From Hyphomicrobiales bacterium (GTDB lineage Bacteria; Pseudomonadota; Alphaproteobacteria; Rhizobiales; Rhizobiaceae), in the NCBI GenBank assembly GCA_900471485.1, contig UCEU01000043.1:1-51354 (forward strand): a stretch of DNA of 51,354 nt, written 5' to 3'. Of this stretch, positions 26,518 through 33,826 are shown in pieces. The notes beneath the pieces were generated by a model. The model was not told where the DNA came from. It searched no databases and worked only from the letters and a program-made list of their open reading frames with translations. Numbering within the stretch: position 1 is the stretch's first letter; each line of letters opens with the position of its first letter. A program made the translations under genes and the position numbers.

Positions 26518-26617
26518 CCAAATATGGTGTCATTATGGCGCCCGAGTACGGTCGCAAACTTCGCGCAATTTTGATGAAGCTATATGGCGGAATGAACCTG
26601 CCGCCCTGGAGACAATG

Positions 26618-27265
26618 ATGTCGAAGAACCCTAATCTTACACTGACCGGCCCGGATCTCGCCGCGCTTCTCTGCAGCCGCGTTTGCCACGATGTCATTTC
26701 GCCTGTCGGTGCCATTAATAATGGTCTGGAACTGCTTGATGAAGGCGGGGCCGATGCCGACGCCATGGATCTTATTCGCACAAGTGCGCTGAACGCCTCC
26801 GTGCGTCTGAAGTTCGCGCGTCTTGCGTTCGGCGCCTCCGGCTCCGTCGGTGCGTCTATCGACACCGGCGAGGCCGAACGCGCCGCGAAGGATTTCGCGG
26901 CCGCCGAAAAGAAGACGGAAGTCGTCTGGACCGGTCCGCGCGCCATCATCGCGAAGAACCGCGTGAAGCTGCTTTTGAACATGTTCCTGGTCGCGTATTC
27001 CTCGATCCCGCGTGGCGGCGTTCTCGAAGTTACGCTTGAAAATCCGGAGCTTGATGCGAAGTTCAAGATCGTCGCCAAGGGCAAGATGATGCGCATGCCG
27101 CCCAAGTACGTGGAGATTTCCACGCGCGAAGTGGAAGAGGCGATCGATGCCCATTCGATCCAGCCTTACTACACCGTGTTGCTCGCGGACGAATGCGGCA
27201 TGAAGCTCGGGCATGAAGTCACTCCCGAGGAGTTGATCTTCACTGCCGAGATTGTCGCGGAATAA
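26618..27265 (+). CDS. chpT: Histidine phosphotransferase ChpT
   Basis: 215 aa. The N-terminal helical hairpin bears the phospho-acceptor in SRVCHDVISPVGAINNGLEL (His24 from this start). The C-terminal part is a degenerate kinase-like alpha/beta domain (RAIIAKNRVKLLLNMFLVAY) without ATP-binding motifs, as in Caulobacter ChpT. It carries phosphate from CckA to CtrA and CpdR. ATG 26618 is preferred to 26615 because GGAGA at 26608-26612 is then 5 bases away. It lies beside a receiver gene and ctrA, the expected partners. Confidence 0.93.
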   Translation: MSKNPNLTLTGPDLAALLCSRVCHDVISPVGAINNGLELLDEGGADADAMDLIRTSALNASVRLKFARLAFGASGSVGASIDTGEAERAAKDFAAAEKKTEVVWTGPRAIIAKNRVKLLLNMFLVAYSSIPRGGVLEVTLENPELDAKFKIVAKGKMMRMPPKYVEISTREVEEAIDAHSIQPYYTVLLADECGMKLGHEVTPEELIFTAEIVAE

Positions 27266-27377
27266 GCATTGTTGCAGGCTCGATTCCGGTAATCGAGGTA
27301 ATAATTCCTTAGCCTAATGTTTTTATCTTTGCGGGATAAATACGCCCGCCGGATAGAAGTTGGGCCAAGGAGCAGCC

Positions 27378-27740
27378 ATGCAGAGGTTTATGATCACTGA
27401 CTCGTCGGACGTTGTTCGCAAGGTCGGAAAGCGAATTCTCTCCGAACTCGATTTCCTGGTCAGTGAAGCCTCCAATGCCGGCGAGGCGCTCACCCGCTGC
27501 CAGACCGAGCTGCCGGACTATCTGATCGTCGATTCGGCCATGGATGGCGCGATCGATCTCATTGTCGCCATCCGCGCCATGGAAGGCGGCAAAGAGGTCA
27601 AGATTTACTATTGTGTCGTCGAAGCCGATCTGAAGAAGCTGATGATGGGCAAGCGGGCAGGGGCGACCGACTTTCTGCTCAAGCCTTTCGACCGCAAGAT
27701 CCTGACCGCCGTGTTCGGCAATCGCGCCATCGCTGCCTAA
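27378..27740 (+). CDS. Single-domain response regulator receiver, divergent
   Basis: 120 aa, one CheY-like domain. The phospho-acceptor is Asp52 in YLIVDSAMDG and the conserved Lys is in FLLKPFD. Two usual residues differ: the first of the two acidic-pocket Asp is Thr (FMITDSSD), and the switch Thr/Ser before the fourth helix appears to be Val (IYYCVVEAD). AAGGAG at 27367-27372 supports the ATG at 27378 over a TTG at 27360. Its place between chpT and ctrA suggests a role in the same relay, perhaps as phosphate sink or adaptor, but it is not an obvious CpdR. Confidence 0.85.
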   Translation: MQRFMITDSSDVVRKVGKRILSELDFLVSEASNAGEALTRCQTELPDYLIVDSAMDGAIDLIVAIRAMEGGKEVKIYYCVVEADLKKLMMGKRAGATDFLLKPFDRKILTAVFGNRAIAA

Positions 27741-27762
27741 GCCCTTCAATCCGTCCTCTATC

Positions 27763-27793
27763 AAAGCCGCTCCTTCCGGGCGGCTTTTCTGTT
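27763..27793 (+). terminator. Terminator after the receiver gene
   Basis: AAAGCCGC (27763-27770) pairs with GCGGCTTT (27780-27787) around a 9-base loop, and a T-rich tail (TTTTCTGTTTT) follows. Confidence 0.75.
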
Positions 27794-27812
27794 TTGTCGA
27801 TATCGCGCAACG

Positions 27813-27841
27813 AAAAAATCCCGCCTTGCGGGCGGGATTTT
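27813..27841 (-). terminator. Terminator downstream of ctrA
   Basis: AAAATCCCGCC (27815-27825) and GGCGGGATTTT (27831-27841) are perfect 11-base arms with a 5-base loop. On the minus strand the right-hand A/T flank gives a T-run after the stem, as needed for ctrA. It can work in both directions. Confidence 0.85.
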
Positions 27842-27871
27842 GACTGCCTCTGTAAAGGGGGCGGCCTGAAA

Positions 27872-28573
27872 TCAGGCAGTTTCGGCGTATTCGGCACCAT
27901 CGGGCTCGCGCAGCACATAGCCGCGGCCCCAGACGGTCTCGATGTAGTTCGCGCCGCCGGCAGCATTTGCAAGCTTCTTGCGGAGTTTGCAGATGAAGAC
28001 GTCGATGATCTTGAGTTCCGGCTCGTCCATACCGCCGTAAAGGTGGTTCAGGAACATTTCCTTGGTGAGCGTGGTGCCCTTGCGGAGCGAAAGCAGCTCC
28101 AGCATCTGGTATTCCTTGCCCGTCAGGTGAACGCGCTGGCCGCCGACTTCGACGGTCTTGGCGTCGAGGTTGACGATCAGTTCGCCGGTCATGATGACGG
28201 ACTGGGCGTGACCCTTGGAACGACGGACGATCGCATGGATGCGAGCAACCAGTTCGTCCTTGTGGAACGGCTTGGTCATGTAGTCGTCGGCGCCGAAGCC
28301 GAGACCGCGAACCTTGTCCTCAATGCCGGCCATGCCGGAGAGGATCAGGATCGGTGTTTTAACCTTGGACAGACGGAGAGTGCGGAGCACTTCATATCCG
28401 GACATGTCTGGAAGGTTGAGATCAAGCAGGATGATATCATAATCATACAGCTTGCCGAGATCGACGCCTTCTTCACCCAGATCGGTGGTGTAGACGTTGA
28501 AACTTTCTGACTTGAGCATCAATTCGATGCTCTGCGCTGTCGCGCTGTCATCTTCGATGAGTAGTACCCGCAT
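27872..28573 (-). CDS. ctrA: Cell-cycle master regulator CtrA
   Basis: 233 aa OmpR-type response regulator. The receiver has the acidic pair in LLIEDD, Asp51 in IILLDLNLPDMSG and Lys in YMTKPFHKDE. The winged-helix output domain ends with VFICKLRKKL and VWGRGYVL. CtrA controls division, DNA methylation and flagellar genes and blocks origin firing in alphaproteobacteria. The frame runs open to 28672, but the ATG at 28571-28573 with AAAGGGGAT upstream gives the canonical MRVLLIEDD start. The C-terminus is AEYAETA, so it lacks a plain Ala-Ala end. A 443-bp upstream region separates it from the divergent fliJ-like gene. Confidence 0.98.
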   Translation of the reverse strand: MRVLLIEDDSATAQSIELMLKSESFNVYTTDLGEEGVDLGKLYDYDIILLDLNLPDMSGYEVLRTLRLSKVKTPILILSGMAGIEDKVRGLGFGADDYMTKPFHKDELVARIHAIVRRSKGHAQSVIMTGELIVNLDAKTVEVGGQRVHLTGKEYQMLELLSLRKGTTLTKEMFLNHLYGGMDEPELKIIDVFICKLRKKLANAAGGANYIETVWGRGYVLREPDGAEYAETA

Positions 28574-29016
28574 TCTTATCCCCTTTACCGCCGCCGAAAG
28601 GTGGTCTGGCCCCCTACGCGATACCGAATATGTCACTGCGTGATTTGGAAGCTGCCACGGAATGGTTAACAAATTCTATTCCACTCTGGCAAGAGGGAGA
28701 GAATTTATTAAATATTTTGTCCATTCCGCTGTTTTCCAACGAGAATCCGCAAAGCCTAATCCTTAACTTTTACATTAAGAACGGCTGGTAAGCGATTCAT
28801 TCGACTCACCAATGAAACGGTATCGGAAATCGCGTAGTTGTGTTTACCGACCCTTAAATCATCGGCACTATCATTAACGATGCCCGTAAACGAAAGGTTA
28901 CCAGCGGTAGGTTTTTGTTAACGCCGCCGGAATTTTTTCGGGTGGGTCGTGTCAAAGCGGCTCGCAAGGGGCGGTTACGAGTAGAGCCGGGGTCTCGCAT
29001 CACTGGAGTAATGCGT
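28574..29016. promoter_or_regulatory. Long ctrA / fliJ-like divergent promoter region
   Basis: 443 bp without a convincing gene and clearly richer in A+T than the coding neighbours. It holds several TTAA motifs: GTTAAC at 28665, TTAA-N8-TTAA at 28763-28778 (one base too long for the CtrA spacing), TTTA-N7-TTAA at 28843-28857, TTAA at 28874 and GTTAAC at 28917. This density is expected of an autoregulated ctrA promoter. I see no small open frame with a ribosome binding site. Specific -10/-35 elements could not be assigned. Confidence 0.6.
28843..28857. promoter_or_regulatory. Candidate CtrA box in the ctrA upstream region
   Basis: TTTA-CCGACCC-TTAA matches TTAA-N7-TTAA at 7 of 8 positions. 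It lies 270 bases upstream of ctrA and 159 bases upstream of the fliJ-like start. Sequence match only. Confidence 0.5.
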
Positions 29017-29367
29017 ATGAAGTCGCGTGAGAGCCTAGTTCGCCTGAAGGAGTTTCAGGTGAACGAAAAACGTCGTCAGCTGCAGCAGTTGCAGATGATG
29101 ATGTCTGAATTTGACCGGATGACGAAGGATCTGGAGAGCCAGATCGTCGTCGAAGAGAAGAAGTCCGGGATTTCCGACCCGAATCACTTCGCCTATCCGA
29201 CTTTCGCAAAGGCAGCTCGCCAGCGCGCGGATAATCTTCAGGTTTCGATCAAGGAACTGAGGATGCAGGAAGAAGCGCTGGAACAGGCGCTCGAAGAGAT
29301 GCAGGCGGAATACGCACGTGCGGCCGCGCTGGAAGAGCGCGACGGCGCCATTCGGGCTCGCGCCTGA
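29017..29367 (+). CDS. fliJ: FliJ-like flagellar export coiled-coil protein
   Basis: 116 aa, almost entirely alpha-helical coiled coil (RLKEFQVNEKRRQLQQLQMM near the start, then LEQALEEMQAEYARAAALEE), the size and pattern of FliJ, the export chaperone/ATPase-stalk component of the flagellar type III system. ATG 29017 has GGAG 8 bases upstream; ATG 29011 would be only 2 bases away. The gene is not within a flagellar cluster here, but a fliJ-annotated gene next to ctrA is, from memory, usual in rhizobia. Any short coiled-coil protein would look similar, so the call leans on position. Confidence 0.7.
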   Translation: MKSRESLVRLKEFQVNEKRRQLQQLQMMMSEFDRMTKDLESQIVVEEKKSGISDPNHFAYPTFAKAARQRADNLQVSIKELRMQEEALEQALEEMQAEYARAAALEERDGAIRARA

Positions 29368-29414
29368 AGCAATAGGCGGGCGCCGGCCTGGGCGCCTGGG
29401 GGAAGCCTTTAGAG

Positions 29415-29456
29415 AAGCCATGTATGATGGACTGATGTCCGTCATACATGGCTTTT
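29415..29456. terminator. Strong bidirectional terminator
   Basis: An 18-base stem with a single mismatch (29415-29432 with 29437-29454) and a TGAT tetraloop, flanked by AA on the left and TTTT on the right, lies between the fliJ-like gene (+) and the GNAT gene (-). Confidence 0.85.
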
Positions 29457-29475
29457 GGCATGCCGTTTTGGTGGT

Positions 29476-29757
29476 CTAGCCGTTGATGACGTCGCGCCAT
29501 TCCTCATGGCGTTGCGACTGCGCCTTGAAGAACGGGCAAAGCGGAAAGATCTTCCAGCCACCTTTGCGGGCCTCTTCCACGGCATGAAGCGCGAGCGCCT
29601 GGCCGACGCCCTTGCCGCGCAGCGCATCCGGCACACCGGTATGATCGATGATGACGAGTTTCGGGGAGGTGCGGGAATAGGTCATTTCCGCCTGGTGTCC
29701 CTCGACTTCCGCGACATAGCGGCCGCCCGATGCGCTTTCCTCATTGCTGATGTTCAT
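29476..29757 (-). CDS. Small GNAT-type N-acetyltransferase (NATD1/YjdJ-like)
   Basis: 93 aa, the length of the short single-domain GNAT group. The acetyl-CoA loop is VPDALRGKGVGQALALHAV, followed by the family-typical C-terminal KIFPLCPFFKAQSQRHEEW. The substrate is unknown. GGAGAT lies 6-11 bases upstream of the ATG. A short open frame upstream ends in an ATGA overlap with this start. Confidence 0.9.
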   Translation of the reverse strand: MNISNEESASGGRYVAEVEGHQAEMTYSRTSPKLVIIDHTGVPDALRGKGVGQALALHAVEEARKGGWKIFPLCPFFKAQSQRHEEWRDVING

Positions 29758-29888
29758 CGCCGATCTCCATTTTCAAACAATAGAGCCGGACCGTCGCACG
29801 CCGCGATCGTCGCGCCAAGTGCGCCGTCGGACACGCAGTGTTCAATGAAAAAGGGGGGCAGGGGCTTCGGCGGTCTGCCTGCCGGCAT
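29754..29888 (-). CDS. Possible 44-aa protein coupled to the small GNAT gene
   Basis: An ATG at 29888 opens 44 codons with GC-rich third positions like real genes here (start MPAGRPPKPLPPFFIEH, end LLFENGDRR). It ends in an ATGA overlap with the GNAT start, which suggests coupling. The ribosome binding site is weak (GGA only). The frame is also open far upstream, but there the codon pattern is unconvincing. No family recognised. Confidence 0.25.
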   Translation of the reverse strand: MPAGRPPKPLPPFFIEHCVSDGALGATIAACDGPALLFENGDRR

Positions 29889-30008
29889 TGCCGGCAGTCC
29901 AGTGCATGCTCTTTCGCGAAACGGTCTGCATCCGGAGTGGTCTGTGGTGGATGAAACCAGCGATCGGCATCTTGCGGCATCCGAAGGGGTCGGCGCCGCG
30001 TCATGACA
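29889..30008. other. Unassigned stretch within the gap between GNAT and sciP
   Basis: With the possible small gene and the sciP terminator, this belongs to a 321-bp gap (29758-30078). A second minus-strand frame (30004 to 29741) begins with ATG and looks coding-like for about 40 codons before turning Arg-rich. A frameshift joining it to the 44-aa frame would make a protein of roughly 80 residues. I cannot tell a decayed gene from chance. Confidence 0.25.
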
Positions 30009-30057
30009 ATTTCGGGCCGCCGGCATACCCTTTGGGGAGATGCGGACGGCCCGAAAT
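30009..30057 (-). terminator. Hairpin downstream of sciP
   Basis: ATTTCGGGCCG (30009-30019) and CGGCCCGAAAT (30047-30057) are perfect 11-base arms with a 27-base loop that itself can pair. It lies 21 bases after the sciP stop. No T-run follows on the minus strand. Confidence 0.6.
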
Positions 30058-30078
30058 GAACTAATTCGGCAATTGCCT

Positions 30079-30354
30079 CTAGTGGCGATACTGCTGGATG
30101 CGCGTGGTGCGCAGGCCGGCGAGGCCATGGCTGTTGATCGACGACTGCCAGGACAGAAATTCCTCGACGGTCAGCGTGTAACGCTCGCAGGCTTCTTCCA
30201 AGCTCAACAAGCCACCGCGGACGGCCGCGACAACCTCTGCTTTACGACGGATAACCCAGCGCCTCGTATTGGGCGGCGGCAAATCCGCAATCGTCAGCGG
30301 GCTGCCATCGGGGCCGATGACATATTTAACTCGGGGACGTATCATTTCGGTCAT
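30079..30354 (-). CDS. sciP: CtrA inhibitory protein SciP (DUF1153)
   Basis: 91 aa, the size of Caulobacter SciP. It has the DUF1153 hallmarks RPRVKYVIGPDGSPLTIADL, then PPPNTRRWVIRRKAEVV and the helix-turn-helix LLSLEEACERYTLTVEEFLS. In Caulobacter SciP binds CtrA on DNA and stops it from recruiting RNA polymerase. The ATG at 30352-30354 gives the canonical MTEMIRPRVKYV start; a longer frame to 30390 adds a leader without support. A candidate CtrA box lies 52 bases upstream. Confidence 0.93.
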   Translation of the reverse strand: MTEMIRPRVKYVIGPDGSPLTIADLPPPNTRRWVIRRKAEVVAAVRGGLLSLEEACERYTLTVEEFLSWQSSINSHGLAGLRTTRIQQYRH

Positions 30355-30742
30355 TGGACTCTCTACACAACTCAAGACCACGGCAGCCACTCTAGCTTGT
30401 CACATTTAAAAATTGCCTAAGCTCATCGTAACACTTTGATAAGAAGTTTAACTCTGCTGCTTCGATTGCACCGTGAGGCTGTACTGTTGCCTTACGCAGG
30501 GTAAATTTGAGACTGGCGCATGGGAGCCATGCGTTATGCATTATATTCATATGTTTTTTTTCAATTTATAAGCGCATCAAAATAGGTGCGGGCGAGAGGG
30601 TTTCGTCCGGGCTCCTTCTGGCAGGTCTAAAGTGATTGGGCCCGCCGCTACGCGCCGTTCCATGCGGTGCGGCCTTGCTCCAGCCGCCGGAATTCGCCGC
30701 CGGACGGGTGCAAGGCATGGAGCTATCGCGAGGGACAGGAAA
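30355..30742. promoter_or_regulatory. sciP / luxR-type divergent intergenic region
   Basis: 388 bp to the chosen start of the LuxR-type gene. The left 200 bases are AT-rich and hold the candidate CtrA box at 30406-30420 and further TTAA-like motifs (30449-30453). A run of eight T (30553-30560) followed by TATAAG-like sequence at 30567 may belong to the luxR-type promoter. The last 110 bases are open in frame with that gene but Arg-rich and not typical coding sequence. Confidence 0.5.
30406..30420. promoter_or_regulatory. Candidate CtrA box upstream of sciP
   Basis: TTAA-AAATTGC-CTAA (TTAG-N7-TTAA on the other strand) matches TTAA-N7-TTAA at 7 of 8 positions and lies 52 bases before the sciP start. 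Sequence match only. Confidence 0.45.
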
Positions 30743-31483
30743 ATGCCGAGACCGATAGGGTCTGCCCGGAACAGGGCGGACGAGAATATATTTTCGCCAG
30801 CGAAATCGTGCGACAGTCCGATTACTGAAGATGCTGATGATTATCTTGGCGAAATGGCCCGGTTAGCCGGGTTCGATTATTACCTGCTGTCGTCTTTCCC
30901 GCGCGGTGACCGCGCCGGGTTCATGGCCAACTGCATCGCCAGCAACTGGCCAGGAAAGCTGTTGGCCTTCTATGAGCAAGCGGACGTCTTTTATTGTTCC
31001 AATATGGTTACCAAACTGAAAAGCACCATCATGCCGGTGTTCTGCGACGGTGTTCCGTTCGAGGGCACGTCATCGAGCCGCCAGGGACCGAATGTGACGG
31101 AGTTCATGCGCCTCAATGGACTGAAGAGCACGCTCGCCTTCACGTTGCATGACGCGGATCTTCGCCACTATGTTTTTGCTTTTTCCGGCGACCGGGAACT
31201 GCCATCGCGCGATGAGGCTTCGGCGCAGATTGTCCGGGCAATGGAATTTCTGGACATGTTCGGGCAAAACAACCCCGTCGAACAGCCGGCGGAAAGCCTG
31301 AGCGGCCGCGAGGTCGAATGCCTGCGGTGGTCTGCCGCCGGCAAGAGCAGCGAGGAGATCGCGATTATTCTCGAACTTTCCGCGCACACCGTTGTCGGAT
31401 ACCTGAAAAGTGCGATGCGCAAGCTCGATTCCGTCAACCGCATGCAGGCGGTGGCGCGTGCGCTGCGGTATCGGCTGCTCTAG
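30743..31483 (+). CDS. Orphan LuxR-family transcriptional regulator
   Basis: 246 aa from the ATG at 30743 (AGGAAA directly upstream); a GTG at 30632 would add 37 Arg-rich residues. The N-terminal domain (about 30-160) resembles autoinducer-binding domains (GFDYYLLSSFPRG, NWPGKLLAFYEQADVF). The C-terminal LuxR helix-turn-helix is LSGREVECLRWSAAGKSSEE to VVGYLKSAMRKLDSVNRMQA. By my alignment the Asp-Pro pair that contacts acyl-homoserine lactones in TraR is replaced (FYCSNMV), and no luxI-type synthase is nearby. So it may bind another ligand or none. Its neighbours link it to the CtrA region, as in other rhizobia. Confidence 0.85.
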   Translation: MPRPIGSARNRADENIFSPAKSCDSPITEDADDYLGEMARLAGFDYYLLSSFPRGDRAGFMANCIASNWPGKLLAFYEQADVFYCSNMVTKLKSTIMPVFCDGVPFEGTSSSRQGPNVTEFMRLNGLKSTLAFTLHDADLRHYVFAFSGDRELPSRDEASAQIVRAMEFLDMFGQNNPVEQPAESLSGREVECLRWSAAGKSSEEIAIILELSAHTVVGYLKSAMRKLDSVNRMQAVARALRYRLL

Positions 31484-31503
31484 CCACCTTCGTTCTTCGA
31501 GCA

Positions 31504-32544
31504 TCAAAGCATCACCAGTGACAGCTCGGTCTTGCCGGCGCCGAATTCATATTGCGCGGCGCCGGAGTGGACGAGGGCCAGCCAATCGCCTTCGACAAGC
31601 GCGATGACGGTGTGTACGGATTGACGCGTGGATGAGGTGGAAGCACCAGCTTCGACCGATGCCACGGAGATGGTCCCGTTGATCTCGATCGCAGCGGCAT
31701 GGCCGGAAGAAGACATGGTGCGGGTATTCAGCGTCGCGAGGTAAAGGCCGTTCTGCTTCACGACCAGACGGTGGCCGCTGCCAGACGGCACGGTCGGACC
31801 GAGTTCGAAGCGGTCTCCTTGAAGCAGATGAAGATCGTCGAAGCCTGTGCGCGCTCCGGCTGCGACAGAGAGCGTCGCTGAGGCCAGCGACGTGCGGATG
31901 ATCGGCCGGGCCGGCGCGCTGACCACGCCTTGCTGCGATATAGCGAGCGCCGTTGTCCAGGCATCGCCGTCGCTGCTGACCTTAATCGCGAACTCGTCGT
32001 TGCCGGCGAGACCCATTTCGGCGCGTCCGGACCATGCCGTCTGAAAGAGCAGCGAGGCGGTGTCGGCGACGGCGGCCTTGTTGACCTTGATCTGGTGGCC
32101 TTGGCCGGCGTGGCTGAAGAGGCTTGCATCCGATGCCAGGGCAAGGCGGTTGACTTCATCCGGGGCGGCGTTGATTCCGAGCATGGCGAGCGAACCGTCC
32201 ATGGTCAGCGAAACCGGGCGCCACGCGCTCCCGTCGAAGCAGTTGGTCTGTTCGCTTTCCAGGAAGAAGGCTTGCCAGCCTATGCGCGGCTGCAGGTAAA
32301 TCCAGGCACCGTCTTGCCGAAAGGCGAGGCGTCCCTCCTTGCCCGTCCAGTCGCCTGACGCTTCTTCCGCGACCAGAAAGCATTGTCCCTCGTCGCTTGC
32401 CTCGGGAGGTGCTGCGCGCTCGGCGGTGACGACCATTTGAACAAGGGCGTCGAGGCGCTGCAGGGCTTCGTTATGGGTGACGTGTTTCTGCGCCTGCGAA
32501 GGCAGGATGTAGGGGAGGGCAAGGTTGGTGGTCTGATCGGACAT
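31504..32544 (-). CDS. DUF2793 phage/GTA-like protein
   Basis: 346 aa. The N-terminal DUF2793 domain is recognisable by TTNLALPYILPSQAQKHVTH, followed by NEALQRLDALVQ and CFLVAEEASGDWTG. The C-terminal 140 residues are beta-rich (LVVKQNGLYLATLNTRTM, ALVEGDWLALVHSG) and resemble a C1q/TNF-like jelly roll. DUF2793 proteins accompany tail genes of prophages and gene transfer agents in alphaproteobacteria, probably as surface- or receptor-binding parts. No other phage or GTA gene is in this window, so it is isolated here. It converges with the LuxR-type gene over 20 bases. Confidence 0.8.
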   Translation of the reverse strand: MSDQTTNLALPYILPSQAQKHVTHNEALQRLDALVQMVVTAERAAPPEASDEGQCFLVAEEASGDWTGKEGRLAFRQDGAWIYLQPRIGWQAFFLESEQTNCFDGSAWRPVSLTMDGSLAMLGINAAPDEVNRLALASDASLFSHAGQGHQIKVNKAAVADTASLLFQTAWSGRAEMGLAGNDEFAIKVSSDGDAWTTALAISQQGVVSAPARPIIRTSLASATLSVAAGARTGFDDLHLLQGDRFELGPTVPSGSGHRLVVKQNGLYLATLNTRTMSSSGHAAAIEINGTISVASVEAGASTSSTRQSVHTVIALVEGDWLALVHSGAAQYEFGAGKTELSLVML

Positions 32545-32669
32545 TGGTGGCTCCCGCCGTGGCCGGAGTGATCACCGGCGTTTCTGCTGGCGAAAATCCT
32601 ATGCACCTCTGGGAGCGCGGGGATGAAAAATCCCGCCTTTTGCTGATTTTGCTTCCTATTTTGGAGCTG

Positions 32670-33464
32670 TCATGCCCGTTCGAGAGCCGATGACGCGCCG
32701 CCCCAGGAGATGAAGTGCGGATTGGCGAAATCGGTATCGTGCTCTTGGTTTCGCTTGCCGTAGGTGAGCGGCAGTCCGTCCAGCGTCACGGTCGAGCCGC
32801 CGGCGGCACGCAGCACGGCGTCACCGGCGGCCGTGTCCCACTCCATGGTGCGGGTGAAGCGCGGATATACATCCGCAAGGCCTTCGGCGAGCAGGCAGAA
32901 CTTCAACGACGAGCCGATATTGGTGCAGTCGGAAATGGCGTTTTCGGCGAGGAAGCTTTCCGTCTGCGGGCTGTTGTGCGAACGGCTGGCCAAGGCGGTG
33001 CGTCGGGTCGGCTGCGGTCGTACGCCGACCGACGTCCTTTGAGTTATCCGAAAAGCCTCGTCGATGACTAGCTTCTCGGCCTTTCCGTTCTCGCCGGAAA
33101 AGGCGATCCCGAGGCCGGGGGCAAAGACGATGCCGACGGTGGGGCAGCCGTTTTCGATAAGCGCGATGTTCACGGTGAATTCCCGACGCTTGTCGATGAA
33201 CTCGCGCGTGCCGTCGAGCGGATCGACCAGGAAAAATGCCGCGTCGATGTCGGGAATGTTGCCGGCCGCGAAGGATTCCTCTGCGATGATGGGGATATCG
33301 GGAAAATCGCGTTGGAGATGCGCAAGGATAATTCGTTCCGCCTGCTCGTCGGCGATCGTCACCGGACTGTTGTCTGCCTTTCGGGCCGACTGACAACCGT
33401 TGCGATAAACCTCCATGATCGCCTTGCCGGCTTCCAGCGCGGCGGCTTCAAATGTCTCGAGCAT
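32670..33464 (-). CDS. cysQ: 3'(2'),5'-bisphosphate nucleotidase
   Basis: 264 aa, inositol-monophosphatase superfamily. Metal-binding motifs in order: AEES (about 65), DPLDGTREFIDKR (about 85-97) and the C-terminal WDTAAGDAVLRAAGG. CysQ hydrolyses 3'-phosphoadenosine 5'-phosphate formed in sulfate assimilation and sulfation. DPLDGTREF rather than the DGT-NF of inositol phosphatases supports CysQ. AAGGAAA lies 4 bases before the ATG. It is monocistronic in this window. Confidence 0.92.
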   Translation of the reverse strand: MLETFEAAALEAGKAIMEVYRNGCQSARKADNSPVTIADEQAERIILAHLQRDFPDIPIIAEESFAAGNIPDIDAAFFLVDPLDGTREFIDKRREFTVNIALIENGCPTVGIVFAPGLGIAFSGENGKAEKLVIDEAFRITQRTSVGVRPQPTRRTALASRSHNSPQTESFLAENAISDCTNIGSSLKFCLLAEGLADVYPRFTRTMEWDTAAGDAVLRAAGGSTVTLDGLPLTYGKRNQEHDTDFANPHFISWGGASSALERA

Positions 33465-33826
33465 TGCTTTCCTTAAGAGTGGTGGTCGGAAACCGATCCG
33501 CTGTTAACATATATAGTCGGGCCGATGGCTGTTTGGAAACGGTCAGGACGGAATCTTTCGCGCGTCTGGCTTCCGTTCGGTTTACCCTCAAGTCGCGCAT
33601 GTTGTAGTTGAAATCAGCTTTTTTAAGCTTACGGCGCTAAAAAATTCGACTTTGTGATCGATAAACAGTCATTTTAACCGAATGGGCAAAGAACTTTGGA
33701 GTGTCGTGATTTTGCGCTTCCCTTTTGCCTTGAAAACAGTATGAAATCTTAATCAAGGGGCTCGCAAAGAGCTCGAATAACAAGAGACGCAGGCCTTTTC
33801 GGGTTCTGTGTCCAGGGGAAAGACAT
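33465..33826. promoter_or_regulatory. cysQ / liv operon divergent intergenic region
   Basis: 362 bp with no gene that I can support. The part next to cysQ contains TATATATG-like sequence (33509-33516) that could be a minus-strand -10. The part upstream of livH is AT-rich (33600-33760), with a candidate TTGCCT-N17-CTTAAT promoter (33725-33753) that fits the consensus only partly. AGGGGAAAG at 33814-33822 is the livH ribosome binding site. No clear operator palindrome was found. Confidence 0.4.

Noticed and set aside
32612..32640. Short GGGAT/ATCCC hairpin downstream of cysQ
   Set aside because: Stem of only five to seven bases with slippage and no T-run on the minus strand; too weak to call a terminator.
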